A DNA stretch of 64,000 nt, taken from Leclercia sp. LSNIH1. Its GTDB lineage: Bacteria > Pseudomonadota > Gammaproteobacteria > Enterobacterales > Enterobacteriaceae. The position numbers were made by a program, and so were the translations under genes. The notes under the pieces were generated by a model. It was not told the DNA's origin. It saw only the letters and a list, made by a program, of their open reading frames with translations, and made no database searches. Position 1 is the first letter of the stretch, and each line of letters begins with the position of its first letter. The stretch lies in NCBI RefSeq assembly GCF_002902985.1, contig NZ_CP026171.1:62001-126000 (forward strand), written 5' to 3'. Below are positions 26,764-35,112 of the stretch, in pieces.

Positions 26764-27231
26764 ATGGATAAATACTTTGACCAGAGCGGAATTGAAATCG
26801 ACAACGCTAAGATTCAGTGTATTGATTCAGTAAAAGGCACCGGGGAATATATTTATCGGGTCACTTGCAATAAATGCAAAGGCCGTGGTGAGCGTAAACA
26901 CTTTTATAGGAGCCGCTGCATGGCATGTAATGGTACGGGCTATAGCCTGGTCACAACCCGTACATGTTACACCCTTTCCGCGTTATATCGCACATACCCG
27001 GAAGCGGCACGCAAGATTTCAGCAGCTCAGGCAGTAGTGCGTCAGCGTGCTGTACAATCAAAGACTTCCGCGTTCAATCTGTGGTGTAAGAGCAATCAGG
27101 AACTGGTTGACGCCATCACACAGCAAGACGGGGAGAACAGCTTTCTGAACAGTCTGAAATCGACGTTATCACGGAAATATCCATTAAGTGATAAACAACT
27201 AACGGTCGCAGCCAGAATTCTCGGGATTTAA
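26764..27231 (+). CDS. DnaJ-type zinc-finger protein
   Basis: A 155-residue protein with two CxxCxGxG knuckles, CNKCKGRG (residues about 35-42) and CMACNGTG (about 52-59), the zinc-binding repeat of DnaJ. There is no J domain, so it is not a chaperone partner of the usual kind. The rest is helical and basic, with a Ser/Lys-rich C-terminal segment. Free-standing knuckles of this type occur in phage antiterminator-like and nucleic-acid-binding proteins. The role here is open. Confidence 0.65.
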   Translation: MDKYFDQSGIEIDNAKIQCIDSVKGTGEYIYRVTCNKCKGRGERKHFYRSRCMACNGTGYSLVTTRTCYTLSALYRTYPEAARKISAAQAVVRQRAVQSKTSAFNLWCKSNQELVDAITQQDGENSFLNSLKSTLSRKYPLSDKQLTVAARILGI

Positions 27232-27294
27232 TAAATCAGCTTCAGGCTTTTATAATTCTTATTTAATTTTACTCATTCCATTACGGAGGAAGAT

Positions 27295-27591
27295 ATGATC
27301 CATTCATTTAAAGACAGACGGCTGGAAAGCTTTTTCCGTAATGGAAAGTCCACAGCAGGTATTCCTGCTGATCTGTTAAATGCGATTTCATGCAGACTGA
27401 AAACGTTAAATAATGTAAAAAACGAACGCGAATTGTTATCAAGTAGTTTGCGTTACGAACGCTTAAGGATGACCGCAAACCGGTACTCTTCCATTCGAGT
27501 TAATTCAAAATATCGGTTATTCTTTGTGTGGAATGATGGCGTACATAACGTTCACCTGTCGGCGCATGATTATAAATCGCTAATCCATTAA
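27295..27591 (+). CDS. HigB/GraT-like RelE-superfamily toxin without a visible antitoxin
   Basis: A 98-residue protein with the plan of host-inhibition (HigB/GraT) ribonucleases: MIHSFKDRRLESFFRNGK at the start, a central RYERLRMTANRYSSIRVN and a closing YRLFFVWNDG with AHDYKSLIH. A strong GGAGGA site precedes the ATG. In this family the HigA-type helix-turn-helix antitoxin normally follows directly. Here the next gene, nine bases away, encodes an unrelated repeat protein, and the upstream gene is a zinc-finger protein. Confidence 0.75.
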   Translation: MIHSFKDRRLESFFRNGKSTAGIPADLLNAISCRLKTLNNVKNERELLSSSLRYERLRMTANRYSSIRVNSKYRLFFVWNDGVHNVHLSAHDYKSLIH

Positions 27592-27599
27592 GGTAAAAA

Positions 27600-28781
27600 A
27601 TGAAACTTTTCGGTATTTTATCCAGGGATGCAGGCACGGATGCGATGTTTTATATTCAGACCAGCACTAAACAACAGGCAAGCTTCATATTTGATGCCCT
27701 TGTCCCCCGGCTGAATGCGCATTGCCAACTGATCGACCCACTGAATGAAACAATTATACCTTCACTAAGCCGGACGACACTTTCTTTACAGCCCTGGTCC
27801 CAGAATACCCAGACACGGACGAGTGAGCTGAAGATGACGACGCACGGTCTGACTCTCTCCGGGGCAGTGATGGTGGAACACTCCCGGCAGATCGTCGACT
27901 TCTGCGATAACCTGGGCCTGCGCCTCGATGCACCCACCGGGAAACCCAGCTGGACAGAACTGATCAATGCTGACCTTGAGCAGCTTAATTCCCCGCGTTT
28001 GTTCCCCGTCCTTACCCAATCTGGCACGGAAGGACAGTTTCAGATCTATGTCCCGGCACCGGCTGTCATTGACGCCGACGTAGTCATTGCAAGCGTGATC
28101 GGCGAGTGTTTTAGCGGCGTTACCCCGTACTGCGTGAACGGCACTCCATATCCGCTGACTGAAAAGCCGCTGATCCGGATGGAGGCACACGTTAGTGACA
28201 TGCATACACGGGTTTTTGAGCTGACATTCGTCAGTTATAACCTGGCCCTTACTGCGACGGTATATGACAACAATCTGCGCCAGGTTCTGATGCTGTGTGA
28301 AGATTTTGGTGTCACCCTTCAGGGGCGAGCGGGTGCATCCTGTCATGCCTACATGCGTAACGAATACCGGCGGCTTGCACATGTAGGTGTTTGCTCACGC
28401 TCCGGGGCTGAAGACGATGTCCGCGCTTACAGCTCATATAAAGAGGAAACCCTGATCCGGCAGCTGCTGAATCAGGCGACGGCGGACAGCACATTGATCC
28501 CGGCGCGACACGGCCAGCAATTTAACGGTGTGCTGATGAATGCCACCCCGTCATCAGCAACCACCGGATTTATCTACCTGTCACAGGAATTCCCGCAAGG
28601 CCAGTTTATGATGACGGCGGAAGTGGTGAATGCCAGCAGCACGCCACGGGGGATCAGTTACATCGAAACGGTGGACGGTTACCGTTTTATTGTGACTGCA
28701 TACGACACGAGAGCGATGAATTCCCTGACCGAATTTCTTGAAGTTAACGAGACCTATTTTACCCCATACCGCTGGGCGTAG
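27600..28781 (+). CDS. Hypothetical protein built of three related repeats
   Basis: A 393-residue protein of unknown function. Internal similarity is visible: GLTLSGAVMVEHSRQIVDFC with DNLGLRL in the first third, NLALTATVYDNNLRQVLMLC with EDFGVTL in the second, and GYRFIVTAYDTRAMNSLTEF in the last. Each of these follows a variable beta-rich segment, so the protein looks like three units of roughly 120 residues. The start lies nine bases after the toxin-like gene, which suggests co-transcription. Confidence 0.65.
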   Translation: MKLFGILSRDAGTDAMFYIQTSTKQQASFIFDALVPRLNAHCQLIDPLNETIIPSLSRTTLSLQPWSQNTQTRTSELKMTTHGLTLSGAVMVEHSRQIVDFCDNLGLRLDAPTGKPSWTELINADLEQLNSPRLFPVLTQSGTEGQFQIYVPAPAVIDADVVIASVIGECFSGVTPYCVNGTPYPLTEKPLIRMEAHVSDMHTRVFELTFVSYNLALTATVYDNNLRQVLMLCEDFGVTLQGRAGASCHAYMRNEYRRLAHVGVCSRSGAEDDVRAYSSYKEETLIRQLLNQATADSTLIPARHGQQFNGVLMNATPSSATTGFIYLSQEFPQGQFMMTAEVVNASSTPRGISYIETVDGYRFIVTAYDTRAMNSLTEFLEVNETYFTPYRWA

Positions 28782-29115
28782 CGCCAGCGCACCGGACAGC
28801 CAGGGAGGGCATCCGGAAAAGGTGATTTCACGCCATCAACAGAGCGCGAAACTCGCAGAAAAACAGACTGGCCCTATTTTAATACCCGATCACCGAAGCC
28901 AATTGCCTTCCGGGCAGAATGCCTGAGTATACCGGGTCTTAGCGACGTGGGATCAGGGCAGCCGGGAAAAGTAACTTTTGAAAAATTAGACGTGGTCAGT
29001 CGGCATGGTGTATTAAATTTCAAATCCTCTGGTTATATTCCTTCTTATAAACAATCCTCCTAATTTTTAAAGCTATCAATCACATCATCAACTATTCGGA
29101 AAAATTTTGCCGCAG
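28782..29115. other. Intergenic stretch
   Basis: About 330 bases without a convincing gene. It holds another AAAAGTAACTTTT near-palindrome (about 28967-28979) and becomes AT-rich before the promoter at 29116. Confidence 0.5.
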
Positions 29116-29148
29116 GTTATTAGCCGTCGAGCGCGTCCTGGTATAATT
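29116..29148 (+). promoter_or_regulatory. GGTTATTAG-type promoter with consensus TATAAT
   Basis: GGTTATTAG (29116-29124), an 18-base spacer and a perfect TATAAT (29143-29148), 23 bases before the start codon. AGGAGA at about 29161 supplies the ribosome-binding site. Confidence 0.8.
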
Positions 29149-29171
29149 GCCACATACCAACAGGAGACATC

Positions 29172-29549
29172 ATGAATAAATTAGATATCATTTCCAGTCA
29201 GCTTAATTTCATTTCCCTTCTTAATGCTGTCGGTTATTCCGTATCTGATGTTGTATTTAAACGTCACGGTGCATCAACCGACTTTAATGCAGGTTTCTGG
29301 ACGTTTGTCGCGGAGCAGAAAGATCGCTATATCGAAGTGTCGTGCAGCCTGTCACATCCTACCGCAGAAGGCACGCAGCATATCGATGTGCGCATTGATA
29401 TGTTTGAAGACCCGATTGATGATGAGATCTCCCGGACTTTAGACACCAACACCTATGCCACGAATTATAAATATATTGAGCGAGTGCCGTTTACTGAATC
29501 CGTCAAAAGAGAATTTACCACCAGCCTTGGTGATATTATTTCAGAATAG
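29172..29549 (+). CDS. Hypothetical protein, 125 residues
   Basis: Unrecognised acidic protein. Its N-terminal block (FISLLNAVGYSVSDVVF) resembles the start of the next gene (LFSILDSLNYSREDING), and both are followed by a beta-rich core, so they may be distant paralogues. It has its own shared-type promoter. No function is assigned. Confidence 0.6.
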   Translation: MNKLDIISSQLNFISLLNAVGYSVSDVVFKRHGASTDFNAGFWTFVAEQKDRYIEVSCSLSHPTAEGTQHIDVRIDMFEDPIDDEISRTLDTNTYATNYKYIERVPFTESVKREFTTSLGDIISE

Positions 29550-29606
29550 TGCCAGCTTAATTCACGGCATGGATGCCTGAGATTTTCTTCAAAATATTCT
29601 CTTCCG

Positions 29607-29639
29607 GGTTATTAGGTTTTGAACCCAACCTGGTATTAT
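29607..29639 (+). promoter_or_regulatory. GGTTATTAG-type promoter
   Basis: GGTTATTAG (29607-29615), an 18-base spacer containing GAACCCAACCTGG, then TATTAT (29634-29639), 45 bases before the start at 29685. Confidence 0.78.
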
Positions 29640-29684
29640 ATATCTACAGGCAATGCCAACAAATAATGAAGCGTCGGAGGCGAT

Positions 29685-30119
29685 ATGAGCATTCAGGAAT
29701 TCGATTTTACCACCTGTGATTTATTTTCCATTCTGGACTCTCTGAATTATTCCCGCGAGGATATTAATGGTCTTACTCCGGCTATTTTCCGGGACGGCGA
29801 ATTATCGAGAGTCTCTCTCTCTGTCGTCCAGTCTACCCGCTCGGCGGAAATCACGATCAGCCAGCGCGTGAGCACCGCCACAGGTCTCCGCTGCTATGTG
29901 CTGTTGATTGCGCAGCATGAAGACCGCATCCACAGTGAAGCCCTCAGCCAAGATGCTGAGGCGCAGTATCAGGTGAATCGCTTTATCCGCAAGATGGCTG
30001 AAGTCACGGATGCCAGCACCAAATCGATCAAGAAATGCTCTCAGATGATGAAAAAAATCATAAAGGAGCACCAGTTTAAAGCCAATCCTTCTTTCGGCCA
30101 GAGTTTCATCAAGGGTTGA
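29685..30119 (+). CDS. Hypothetical protein, 144 residues
   Basis: Unrecognised protein with a beta-rich first half (SLSVVQSTRSAEITISQRV) and a basic helical C-terminus (STKSIKKCSQMMKKIIKEHQ). GGAGG precedes the ATG. It is followed by a strong hairpin. Confidence 0.6.
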   Translation: MSIQEFDFTTCDLFSILDSLNYSREDINGLTPAIFRDGELSRVSLSVVQSTRSAEITISQRVSTATGLRCYVLLIAQHEDRIHSEALSQDAEAQYQVNRFIRKMAEVTDASTKSIKKCSQMMKKIIKEHQFKANPSFGQSFIKG

Positions 30120-30126
30120 TTGAGTC

Positions 30127-30147
30127 TTGCCCCGGACGCCGGGGCAA
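30127..30147 (+). terminator. Intergenic hairpin
   Basis: A perfect 9-bp stem (TTGCCCCGG / CCGGGGCAA, loop ACG) lies seven bases after the stop at 30119. There is no T tract, so it may be a weak terminator, an attenuator or an mRNA-stability element for the next gene. Confidence 0.45.
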
Positions 30148-30182
30148 CGCTGAATAAACCCCTAACCAGCCGGGAGGCGCAG

Positions 30183-30440
30183 ATGCCTGAAAAAAACTTC
30201 ATTGTCAAAATTGTATGCCGGAATGGCGAGTATGAGCATTCCAGCGTGAAGCTTGTCGCCAGCGATACTGAGGCAAACGCCAGCCAGACGGCATTACTGA
30301 ATGAGTGTCGCGACGAGGTCGAAGCACTGAGTTTTGAAGACGGCGGAGTGTATGATCTTGGCGGGGAATTCTTCTATCAAGTGAAGAGCTGCCAACAGCT
30401 GCCACCGGAGGATGCGGAGATCCTACTTCGTTACCTGTGA
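30183..30440 (+). CDS. Hypothetical protein, 85 residues
   Basis: Small acidic protein (MPEKNFIVKIVCRNGEYEHS start) with no recognised domain. GGGAGG just before the ATG fixes the start. It follows the hairpin at 30127. Confidence 0.55.
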   Translation: MPEKNFIVKIVCRNGEYEHSSVKLVASDTEANASQTALLNECRDEVEALSFEDGGVYDLGGEFFYQVKSCQQLPPEDAEILLRYL

Positions 30441-30555
30441 ACCCGTGGACGGTTGCGTCAGCCGCCGTCCGTTGTAACGCGATCTTGCCTGCCCAGCCCG
30501 AGGGTTATGTGGTAATTTCCCGGCAACAGAATGATTCGAAATTAAGGTTATCAGT

Positions 30556-31191
30556 ATGAAAAGTAAATTTGCTGAGCTGCCGGTGAAAAACGGGAAATCC
30601 GGTAACTGGACGCTGGACTCCTTTGTGATTACGCCAGAAAAAGCGCAGACCCTGAAGCTTCGCGCCGAATATACAAAGGATCAGGATGAATATATCCCGG
30701 CAGGCGTCTACCGGCGTTTGTCCTGTGATAACGAAGTGGTGATGTCCAATACGCCGATGGAGATCCGTACCTGTGAAGCTTTCATTGAGCGAGCAACTGG
30801 ACGCATCCTGATTAACGGACTGGGGCTGGGAATGGTGCTGCACGCCATTCTTCAGAAGCCTGACGTGACCCACGTGACCGTCATTGAGAAGTCTCAGGAT
30901 GTGATGAACCTGGTTTCCAAAGCATTTGCTCACGATCCCCGCGTTGAAATTATCCTTGCGGATGCTCTGAAATACTGCCCACCGGCAGGCGTTACCTTCA
31001 ATGTGTGCTGGCATGATATCTGGCCAGATTTTTCGAGATCAAATCTTGATGAAATGGAAGCGCTCGAACGCAAATATCTCCACCTGTGCGACTGGCAGGA
31101 CTCGTGGGGTAAAGAGCAGTGTGAAGCTGCCCTGATTCGTTTCGCGGCGCTGGAATCGTCACTGGAGTCCCTGATGCAGAAAGGGAAGTGA
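30556..31191 (+). CDS. SAM-dependent methyltransferase-like protein, copy 1
   Basis: A 211-residue protein with class I methyltransferase signatures: motif I (ILINGLGLGMVLHAIL), an acidic residue ending strand 2 (VTVIEKSQDV), the motif II/III region (RVEIILADALKYCPP), and a motif IV-like strand (FNVCWHDIWPDF). The spermidine-synthase-like arrangement is notable. The substrate is unknown. It is a close paralogue of the next gene, with parts nearly identical at DNA level. Confidence 0.75.
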   Translation: MKSKFAELPVKNGKSGNWTLDSFVITPEKAQTLKLRAEYTKDQDEYIPAGVYRRLSCDNEVVMSNTPMEIRTCEAFIERATGRILINGLGLGMVLHAILQKPDVTHVTVIEKSQDVMNLVSKAFAHDPRVEIILADALKYCPPAGVTFNVCWHDIWPDFSRSNLDEMEALERKYLHLCDWQDSWGKEQCEAALIRFAALESSLESLMQKGK

Positions 31192-31252
31192 CCTGCTTCA
31201 CCGTCTTCCTGCGCCCACTTACGTTGAACTGAATCCATTTTAAGGATGACTG

Positions 31253-31864
31253 ATGAAGAGTTGCTTTTCTAATTTACCTGTTAAAGATGGAACATCCGGT
31301 GCCTGGACACTGGACAGCTTCGAAATCTCCAAAGATAAGGCGGTTAGCCTTTTCCTCCGTGCCGCTACGGAGGATATCGACGCGGTTTTACAGCCCGGTA
31401 ACTATCGCCGCCTTTCAAATGGCAGAAATGTGGTGATGACCAATTTGCCATACGAAATCCAACTCTGTCAGGAGTTCATAAAGCGAGCGACAGGGCACGT
31501 CCTGATCAACGGACTGGGGCTGGGGATGGTGCTGCACGCCATTCTTCAGAAGCCGGAAGTTAACAACGTGACTGTCATTGAGAAGTCGCAGGATGTGATT
31601 AACCTAGTTGCCGAGGCCTTTGCCCACGATCCCCGTGTTGAAATCATCCATGCGGATGCTCTGGAATACTGCCCACCGGCAGGCGTTACTTACGATGTGT
31701 GCTGGCACGACGTCTGGGCGGGATTATCGAGTTCAAATCTCGATGAAATGGAAGCACTCGAACGCAAATATCTCCACCTGTGCGACTGGCAGGACTCGTG
31801 GGGTAAAGAGCAGTGTGAAGCCGCCCTGGTCCGTTTTTCAAGGATGGCTGATGAGCAACCTTAA
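31253..31864 (+). CDS. SAM-dependent methyltransferase-like protein, copy 2
   Basis: A 203-residue paralogue of the previous gene with the same motifs (VLINGLGLGMVLHAILQKPE; VTVIEKSQDVINLV; RVEIIHADALEYCPP). The N-terminal 65 residues have diverged, while the SAM-binding core and the stretch ERKYLHLCDWQDSWGKEQCE are almost unchanged. It overlaps the DNA methyltransferase start by 14 bases, so the two are translationally linked. Confidence 0.75.
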   Translation: MKSCFSNLPVKDGTSGAWTLDSFEISKDKAVSLFLRAATEDIDAVLQPGNYRRLSNGRNVVMTNLPYEIQLCQEFIKRATGHVLINGLGLGMVLHAILQKPEVNNVTVIEKSQDVINLVAEAFAHDPRVEIIHADALEYCPPAGVTYDVCWHDVWAGLSSSNLDEMEALERKYLHLCDWQDSWGKEQCEAALVRFSRMADEQP

Positions 31865-33119
31865 CAGCGATTTGATTGCGCGGATCTATGCCGCGTCAGA
31901 CACCCCGTTAACGAACGAAGAGCTGTATCGCGAGGTACAACGCGAAACGGGGATGTCGGATGCAGAACTACAGAAAATGAAGGCGTTCGGCTCGGACAAA
32001 ATGCGAACCAGCGGCGTCAAGCATCAGGTTCGCTGGTATCAGCAGACGCTGCGGCAGGCCGGGGTGATCGAGCGTGTCCCGGAAAAGCGGGGCGTCTGGC
32101 GCTATGCCTTCAAAAATGACAAGAAGCTGCATGAGTCCTGGGACAAACTGTGCGTCGTTGGCTTCTCAACTTCGCTCGGGGCATCGGTCTTCGGGAATGC
32201 GTACGCGTTCTTCAGCAACATCAATGAGCAAATCCATCTCTGCCTTACGTCGCCCCCGTTCCTGCTGCGTAATGCCCGAAATTACGGGCACGGCGGCGGA
32301 CGCGGTGAGCAGGCGTATATTGACTGGCTGCTGCGGATTCTTGAGCCTATCGTGAAGCAGCTCGTGCCGGGGGGCAGCGTGGCGCTCAATGTGACGCAGG
32401 ACAGCTTTAATCCAGGCAGGCCATCGCGCTCTCTGTATCTGGAAAGACTGACACTGGCGCTGTGCGATAAGCTGGGTCTTGAGCTGATGGACAGACTGAA
32501 CTGGGTGAACCGAGCGAAACCCCCGTCGCCGACTCACTGGGCGTGTAAACAGCGTGTTCAGCTCTGTTCGTCTTACGAGCCGGTGCTGTGGTTTACTAAT
32601 GACGCGCAAAAGGTTCGTTCGAACAACATGCGCGTTCTCCAGCCTCATTCAGAGCAGCATCAGAAATTGCAGGCGTCCGGCGGCGAAAACCGCACTACAT
32701 TTTACGGGGATGGCGCTTACCAGCTTAAAAATGGCGCCTTCGGCAATAAGACAGAAGGGACTATCTCCAAAAATACGCTTATGTTTGGCAATGCCTGCCC
32801 GGATACGCGGCTCTGCCATCGCATCGCCCGCGAACTGGGGTTTCCGCTGCACGGTGCAACGTCACCCACTCGACTCGCCGCATTCCTGATCGAGTTCCTC
32901 ACCAGGCCTGGTGATCTGGTAGTTGAGCCATTTGCCGGTCTGCACAAAGTACCGGTTGCCGCTGAGCGGCTCGGCAGACGTTGGTATGCAACGGACAAAA
33001 TAATGGAATGGCTCGGGATCTCGCGCAGCCTGTTTACAGAAATGCCGGGATACCAGAGCAGCCCGATACTCGATGACCTGGTTGCCCTTTACCGTGATGA
33101 ACTGCGGGAAGGGGGATGA
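31851..33119 (+). CDS. DNA methyltransferase with N-terminal winged-helix-like domain
   Basis: A 422-residue protein. Residues 1-100 look like a winged-helix domain (NEELYREVQRETGMSDAEL; TLRQAGVIERVPEKRGVWRY). The catalytic part has a motif IV of the SPPF type (LCLTSPPFLLRNARN), as in N4-cytosine/N6-adenine enzymes, and a motif I near the C-terminus (DLVVEPFAGLHKVPVAAERL), giving a permuted beta-class order. No restriction nuclease gene is near, so it is a solitary methyltransferase. The start is the ATG with AAGGA inside the preceding gene. Confidence 0.85.
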   Translation: MSNLNSDLIARIYAASDTPLTNEELYREVQRETGMSDAELQKMKAFGSDKMRTSGVKHQVRWYQQTLRQAGVIERVPEKRGVWRYAFKNDKKLHESWDKLCVVGFSTSLGASVFGNAYAFFSNINEQIHLCLTSPPFLLRNARNYGHGGGRGEQAYIDWLLRILEPIVKQLVPGGSVALNVTQDSFNPGRPSRSLYLERLTLALCDKLGLELMDRLNWVNRAKPPSPTHWACKQRVQLCSSYEPVLWFTNDAQKVRSNNMRVLQPHSEQHQKLQASGGENRTTFYGDGAYQLKNGAFGNKTEGTISKNTLMFGNACPDTRLCHRIARELGFPLHGATSPTRLAAFLIEFLTRPGDLVVEPFAGLHKVPVAAERLGRRWYATDKIMEWLGISRSLFTEMPGYQSSPILDDLVALYRDELREGG

Positions 33120-33294
33120 GCTGGGCGGTTTAGCCTGGCCAGCAGCCGGAAGTGACGCCAGCGGGGATGTCCTGCGGCGACGGCGCTGACAGAAAATGAT
33201 TCAGCAACATACCGGCGTAATGGCCACCAGGATTCTTCTCCCGGATGCCTTAAAAACGACGGCGACAATTTTAATCACTGAAGGGAGTGTGAGC

Positions 33295-33603
33295 ATGAAG
33301 AATTTGACTGAACAGGTTTCCCCCATTGAACTGCAAAAGGGCGACCGTGTTGAAGCGTACGGCGCATTAATGGAAGTGATGCACATCGTTGAATCCGGCT
33401 GTGATGTCCCCGGCGGCGTCCGCGTTGCCGCCTGCGTCTCGCGGGTTATCGGTGACACCACCGGTACTATTCCGCGTGGATGGCTGGAAACGCCCGAACA
33501 AATGTCGGAACGGGGGGCAACCTGGGCCGCAGAGCTTCCGGCTGGGCTGTACTGGAACATTCAGGGCAATGCCCATGCCAGAGTCAGCCGGGTGACGAAC
33601 TGA
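33295..33603 (+). CDS. Hypothetical protein, 102 residues
   Basis: Small beta-rich protein (ELQKGDRVEAYGALMEVMHI) that resembles an SH3-like or phage-type small domain, but I recognise no family. AAGGGAG precedes the ATG. Confidence 0.5.
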   Translation: MKNLTEQVSPIELQKGDRVEAYGALMEVMHIVESGCDVPGGVRVAACVSRVIGDTTGTIPRGWLETPEQMSERGATWAAELPAGLYWNIQGNAHARVSRVTN

Positions 33604-33638
33604 CGTTATGAGAAAGGTGAAAATATTGCCAGTAGTCA

Positions 33639-33669
33639 CCCATATGGTATAATTGACATACCAAATGGG
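33639..33669 (+). promoter_or_regulatory. Operator-promoter of the Xre-RES pair
   Basis: A 12-bp inverted repeat with one mismatch (CCCATATGGTAT / ATACCAAATGGG, seven-base spacer) covers a TATAAT box (33648-33653). It ends eleven bases before the antitoxin start. This is the expected site for autorepression by the antitoxin or its complex. Confidence 0.8.
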
Positions 33670-33679
33670 AGGGTCGGTT

Positions 33680-34126
33680 ATGACTATGAAAGTTTTTTCT
33701 CCAGATTTATCCAAAATGAACCCGCACGGCTTATGGCAGGTGGTGGGTCTGGATAATGACGGCATTGCGCTGATGGACAAAATTAGCCACGGACTGGAAG
33801 GTAAAGTCGCTCATTCCATTTCTGAATGGGCGAACATCACGCCGTCGGAACTGCGCAAAATGTCCGGCATTCCGAACACCACCTTCAATCGCAGCGTAAA
33901 AGCCCGTTTCACTGCGGATCAGAGCGAACGTCTGGTGCGTATTATTCGCGTCATTGAACGGGCTGTAGAGCTGTTCGAAGGCGACAAAGAGGCAGCACAG
34001 AAATGGATGAACGAGCCAAACCGTGGCTTGAGCTGGAAGACTCCGGCAGATGTTGTCTCTTCGGAAACCGGCGCACTCGAAGTGATGCGCCTGATCACCC
34101 GTATTGAACACGGAGTCTATTCGTGA
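33680..34126 (+). CDS. Xre/MbcA/ParS-type antitoxin
   Basis: A 148-residue antitoxin. The middle carries an Xre-like helix-turn-helix (ITPSELRKMSGIPNTTFNRS) and the C-terminal part the DUF2384 toxin-binding domain (RAVELFEGDKEAAQKWMNEP; NRGLSWKTPADVVSSETGA). I chose the ATG with GGGAGGG upstream rather than an upstream TTG that falls within the operator. It neutralises the RES toxin encoded next, with which it overlaps by four bases (GTGA). Confidence 0.93.
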   Translation: MTMKVFSPDLSKMNPHGLWQVVGLDNDGIALMDKISHGLEGKVAHSISEWANITPSELRKMSGIPNTTFNRSVKARFTADQSERLVRIIRVIERAVELFEGDKEAAQKWMNEPNRGLSWKTPADVVSSETGALEVMRLITRIEHGVYS

Positions 34127-34581
34127 TCCTGTATCGGATGACCAAGACCCGCTATATTACGACTGCATGGTCGGGATTAGGTGCGAAAGAAGCGGGAGGC
34201 CGCTGGAACAGTGTCGGCACAGCACTTGTCTATCTGTCCGAGACGGCCTCTCTGACCATGCTGGAGACGCTGGTGCATATCAATGCCCCGCAGCTTCTGG
34301 ACGCTTACACGCTGCTGAGCATTGATGTCCCGGATGACCAGATCCAGGCCTTTGACTTGAACCTGCTGCCGCCGGGCTGGGCAAGTGAAGATGCGCCCGC
34401 AGAACTTGCCCTGTATGGCGATAACTGGGCTGAAAGTGGCTCTTCTGTTGCCCTGCGTATTCCCAGTGCATTATCTCCGGTGGAGTTTAACTACCTTTTA
34501 AATCCGGCTCATCCGGCGATTTTTGATCTGATGAAAACCGTCCAGAAAATTCCTTACCAGTACGACACACGGCTGAAATAG
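34123..34581 (+). CDS. RES-domain toxin (NAD+ phosphorylase/hydrolase type)
   Basis: A 152-residue RES protein. Conserved family features are the N-terminal Arg/Tyr region (YRMTKTRYITTAWSGLGA), GGRWNSVGTALVYLSE (the Arg and the Tyr/Glu are the active-site candidates), and the Ser-rich SSVALRIPSALSP. Studied RES toxins degrade NAD+ and stop growth. The GTG start overlaps the antitoxin stop. This is a plausible plasmid-retention system. Confidence 0.93.
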   Translation: MILYRMTKTRYITTAWSGLGAKEAGGRWNSVGTALVYLSETASLTMLETLVHINAPQLLDAYTLLSIDVPDDQIQAFDLNLLPPGWASEDAPAELALYGDNWAESGSSVALRIPSALSPVEFNYLLNPAHPAIFDLMKTVQKIPYQYDTRLK

Positions 34582-34618
34582 TTTCAGGTTTATATAACCT
34601 CCTGGATTGAGATGATAA

Positions 34619-34849
34619 ATGATGACAAGCGAAAAAATCTTTAAAATCAGTGTATCGCTCGTTGTGTTATTTTCTTTCGTTTACTGGGGGCTTGATCCCG
34701 AATTTATCTGTAAATTTGCCAGTGACCCATCCAGTACCTGTGATTATTCTGAGCGTATTCCATTGCTTAACTTTATTTCTTCAGTATGGGCATTGATGCT
34801 GACTGTGACTCTGGCTGGCATTCTCGTTAAGTGGGTCAGAAAAAATTAG
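34619..34849 (+). CDS. Small two-helix membrane protein
   Basis: A 76-residue protein with membrane segments at about residues 8-25 and 50-70 and two Cys residues between them that could pair outside the cytoplasm. No family is recognised. It lies 37 bases after the RES toxin and might be co-transcribed. Confidence 0.5.
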   Translation: MMTSEKIFKISVSLVVLFSFVYWGLDPEFICKFASDPSSTCDYSERIPLLNFISSVWALMLTVTLAGILVKWVRKN

Positions 34850-35112
34850 CCGCAGCTTTTGAACCGGGACAGGCTCTTCATAACGTCTTGTGTTCCGTCT
34901 GGTATTGCAACCGGGGCAGAGAGTATTTTACTTCAGATAATAACCTGAATATTTGAAATATACTTTTATACCAGACGATGCAGGTTCGTTGCGTACTTAA
35001 TTCCGAATATGTCAAATGTGAAATGAATTGCAATCGGATAATGTGATTTTGCTGTTTCCAGATTTGTTCTCTTCCTGTTTTATTCCTCTATTTTTAAAAA
35101 TTTCGCTTTGTA
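34850..35112. other. AT-rich intergenic stretch
   Basis: About 260 bases with no gene. It leads into the promoter at 35113-35144. Confidence 0.5.

Noticed and set aside
31608-31850. Extended N-terminus of the DNA methyltransferase
   Set aside because: It would be read in another frame of the preceding methyltransferase-like gene. The ATG at 31851 has its own ribosome-binding site and starts the winged-helix-like domain.
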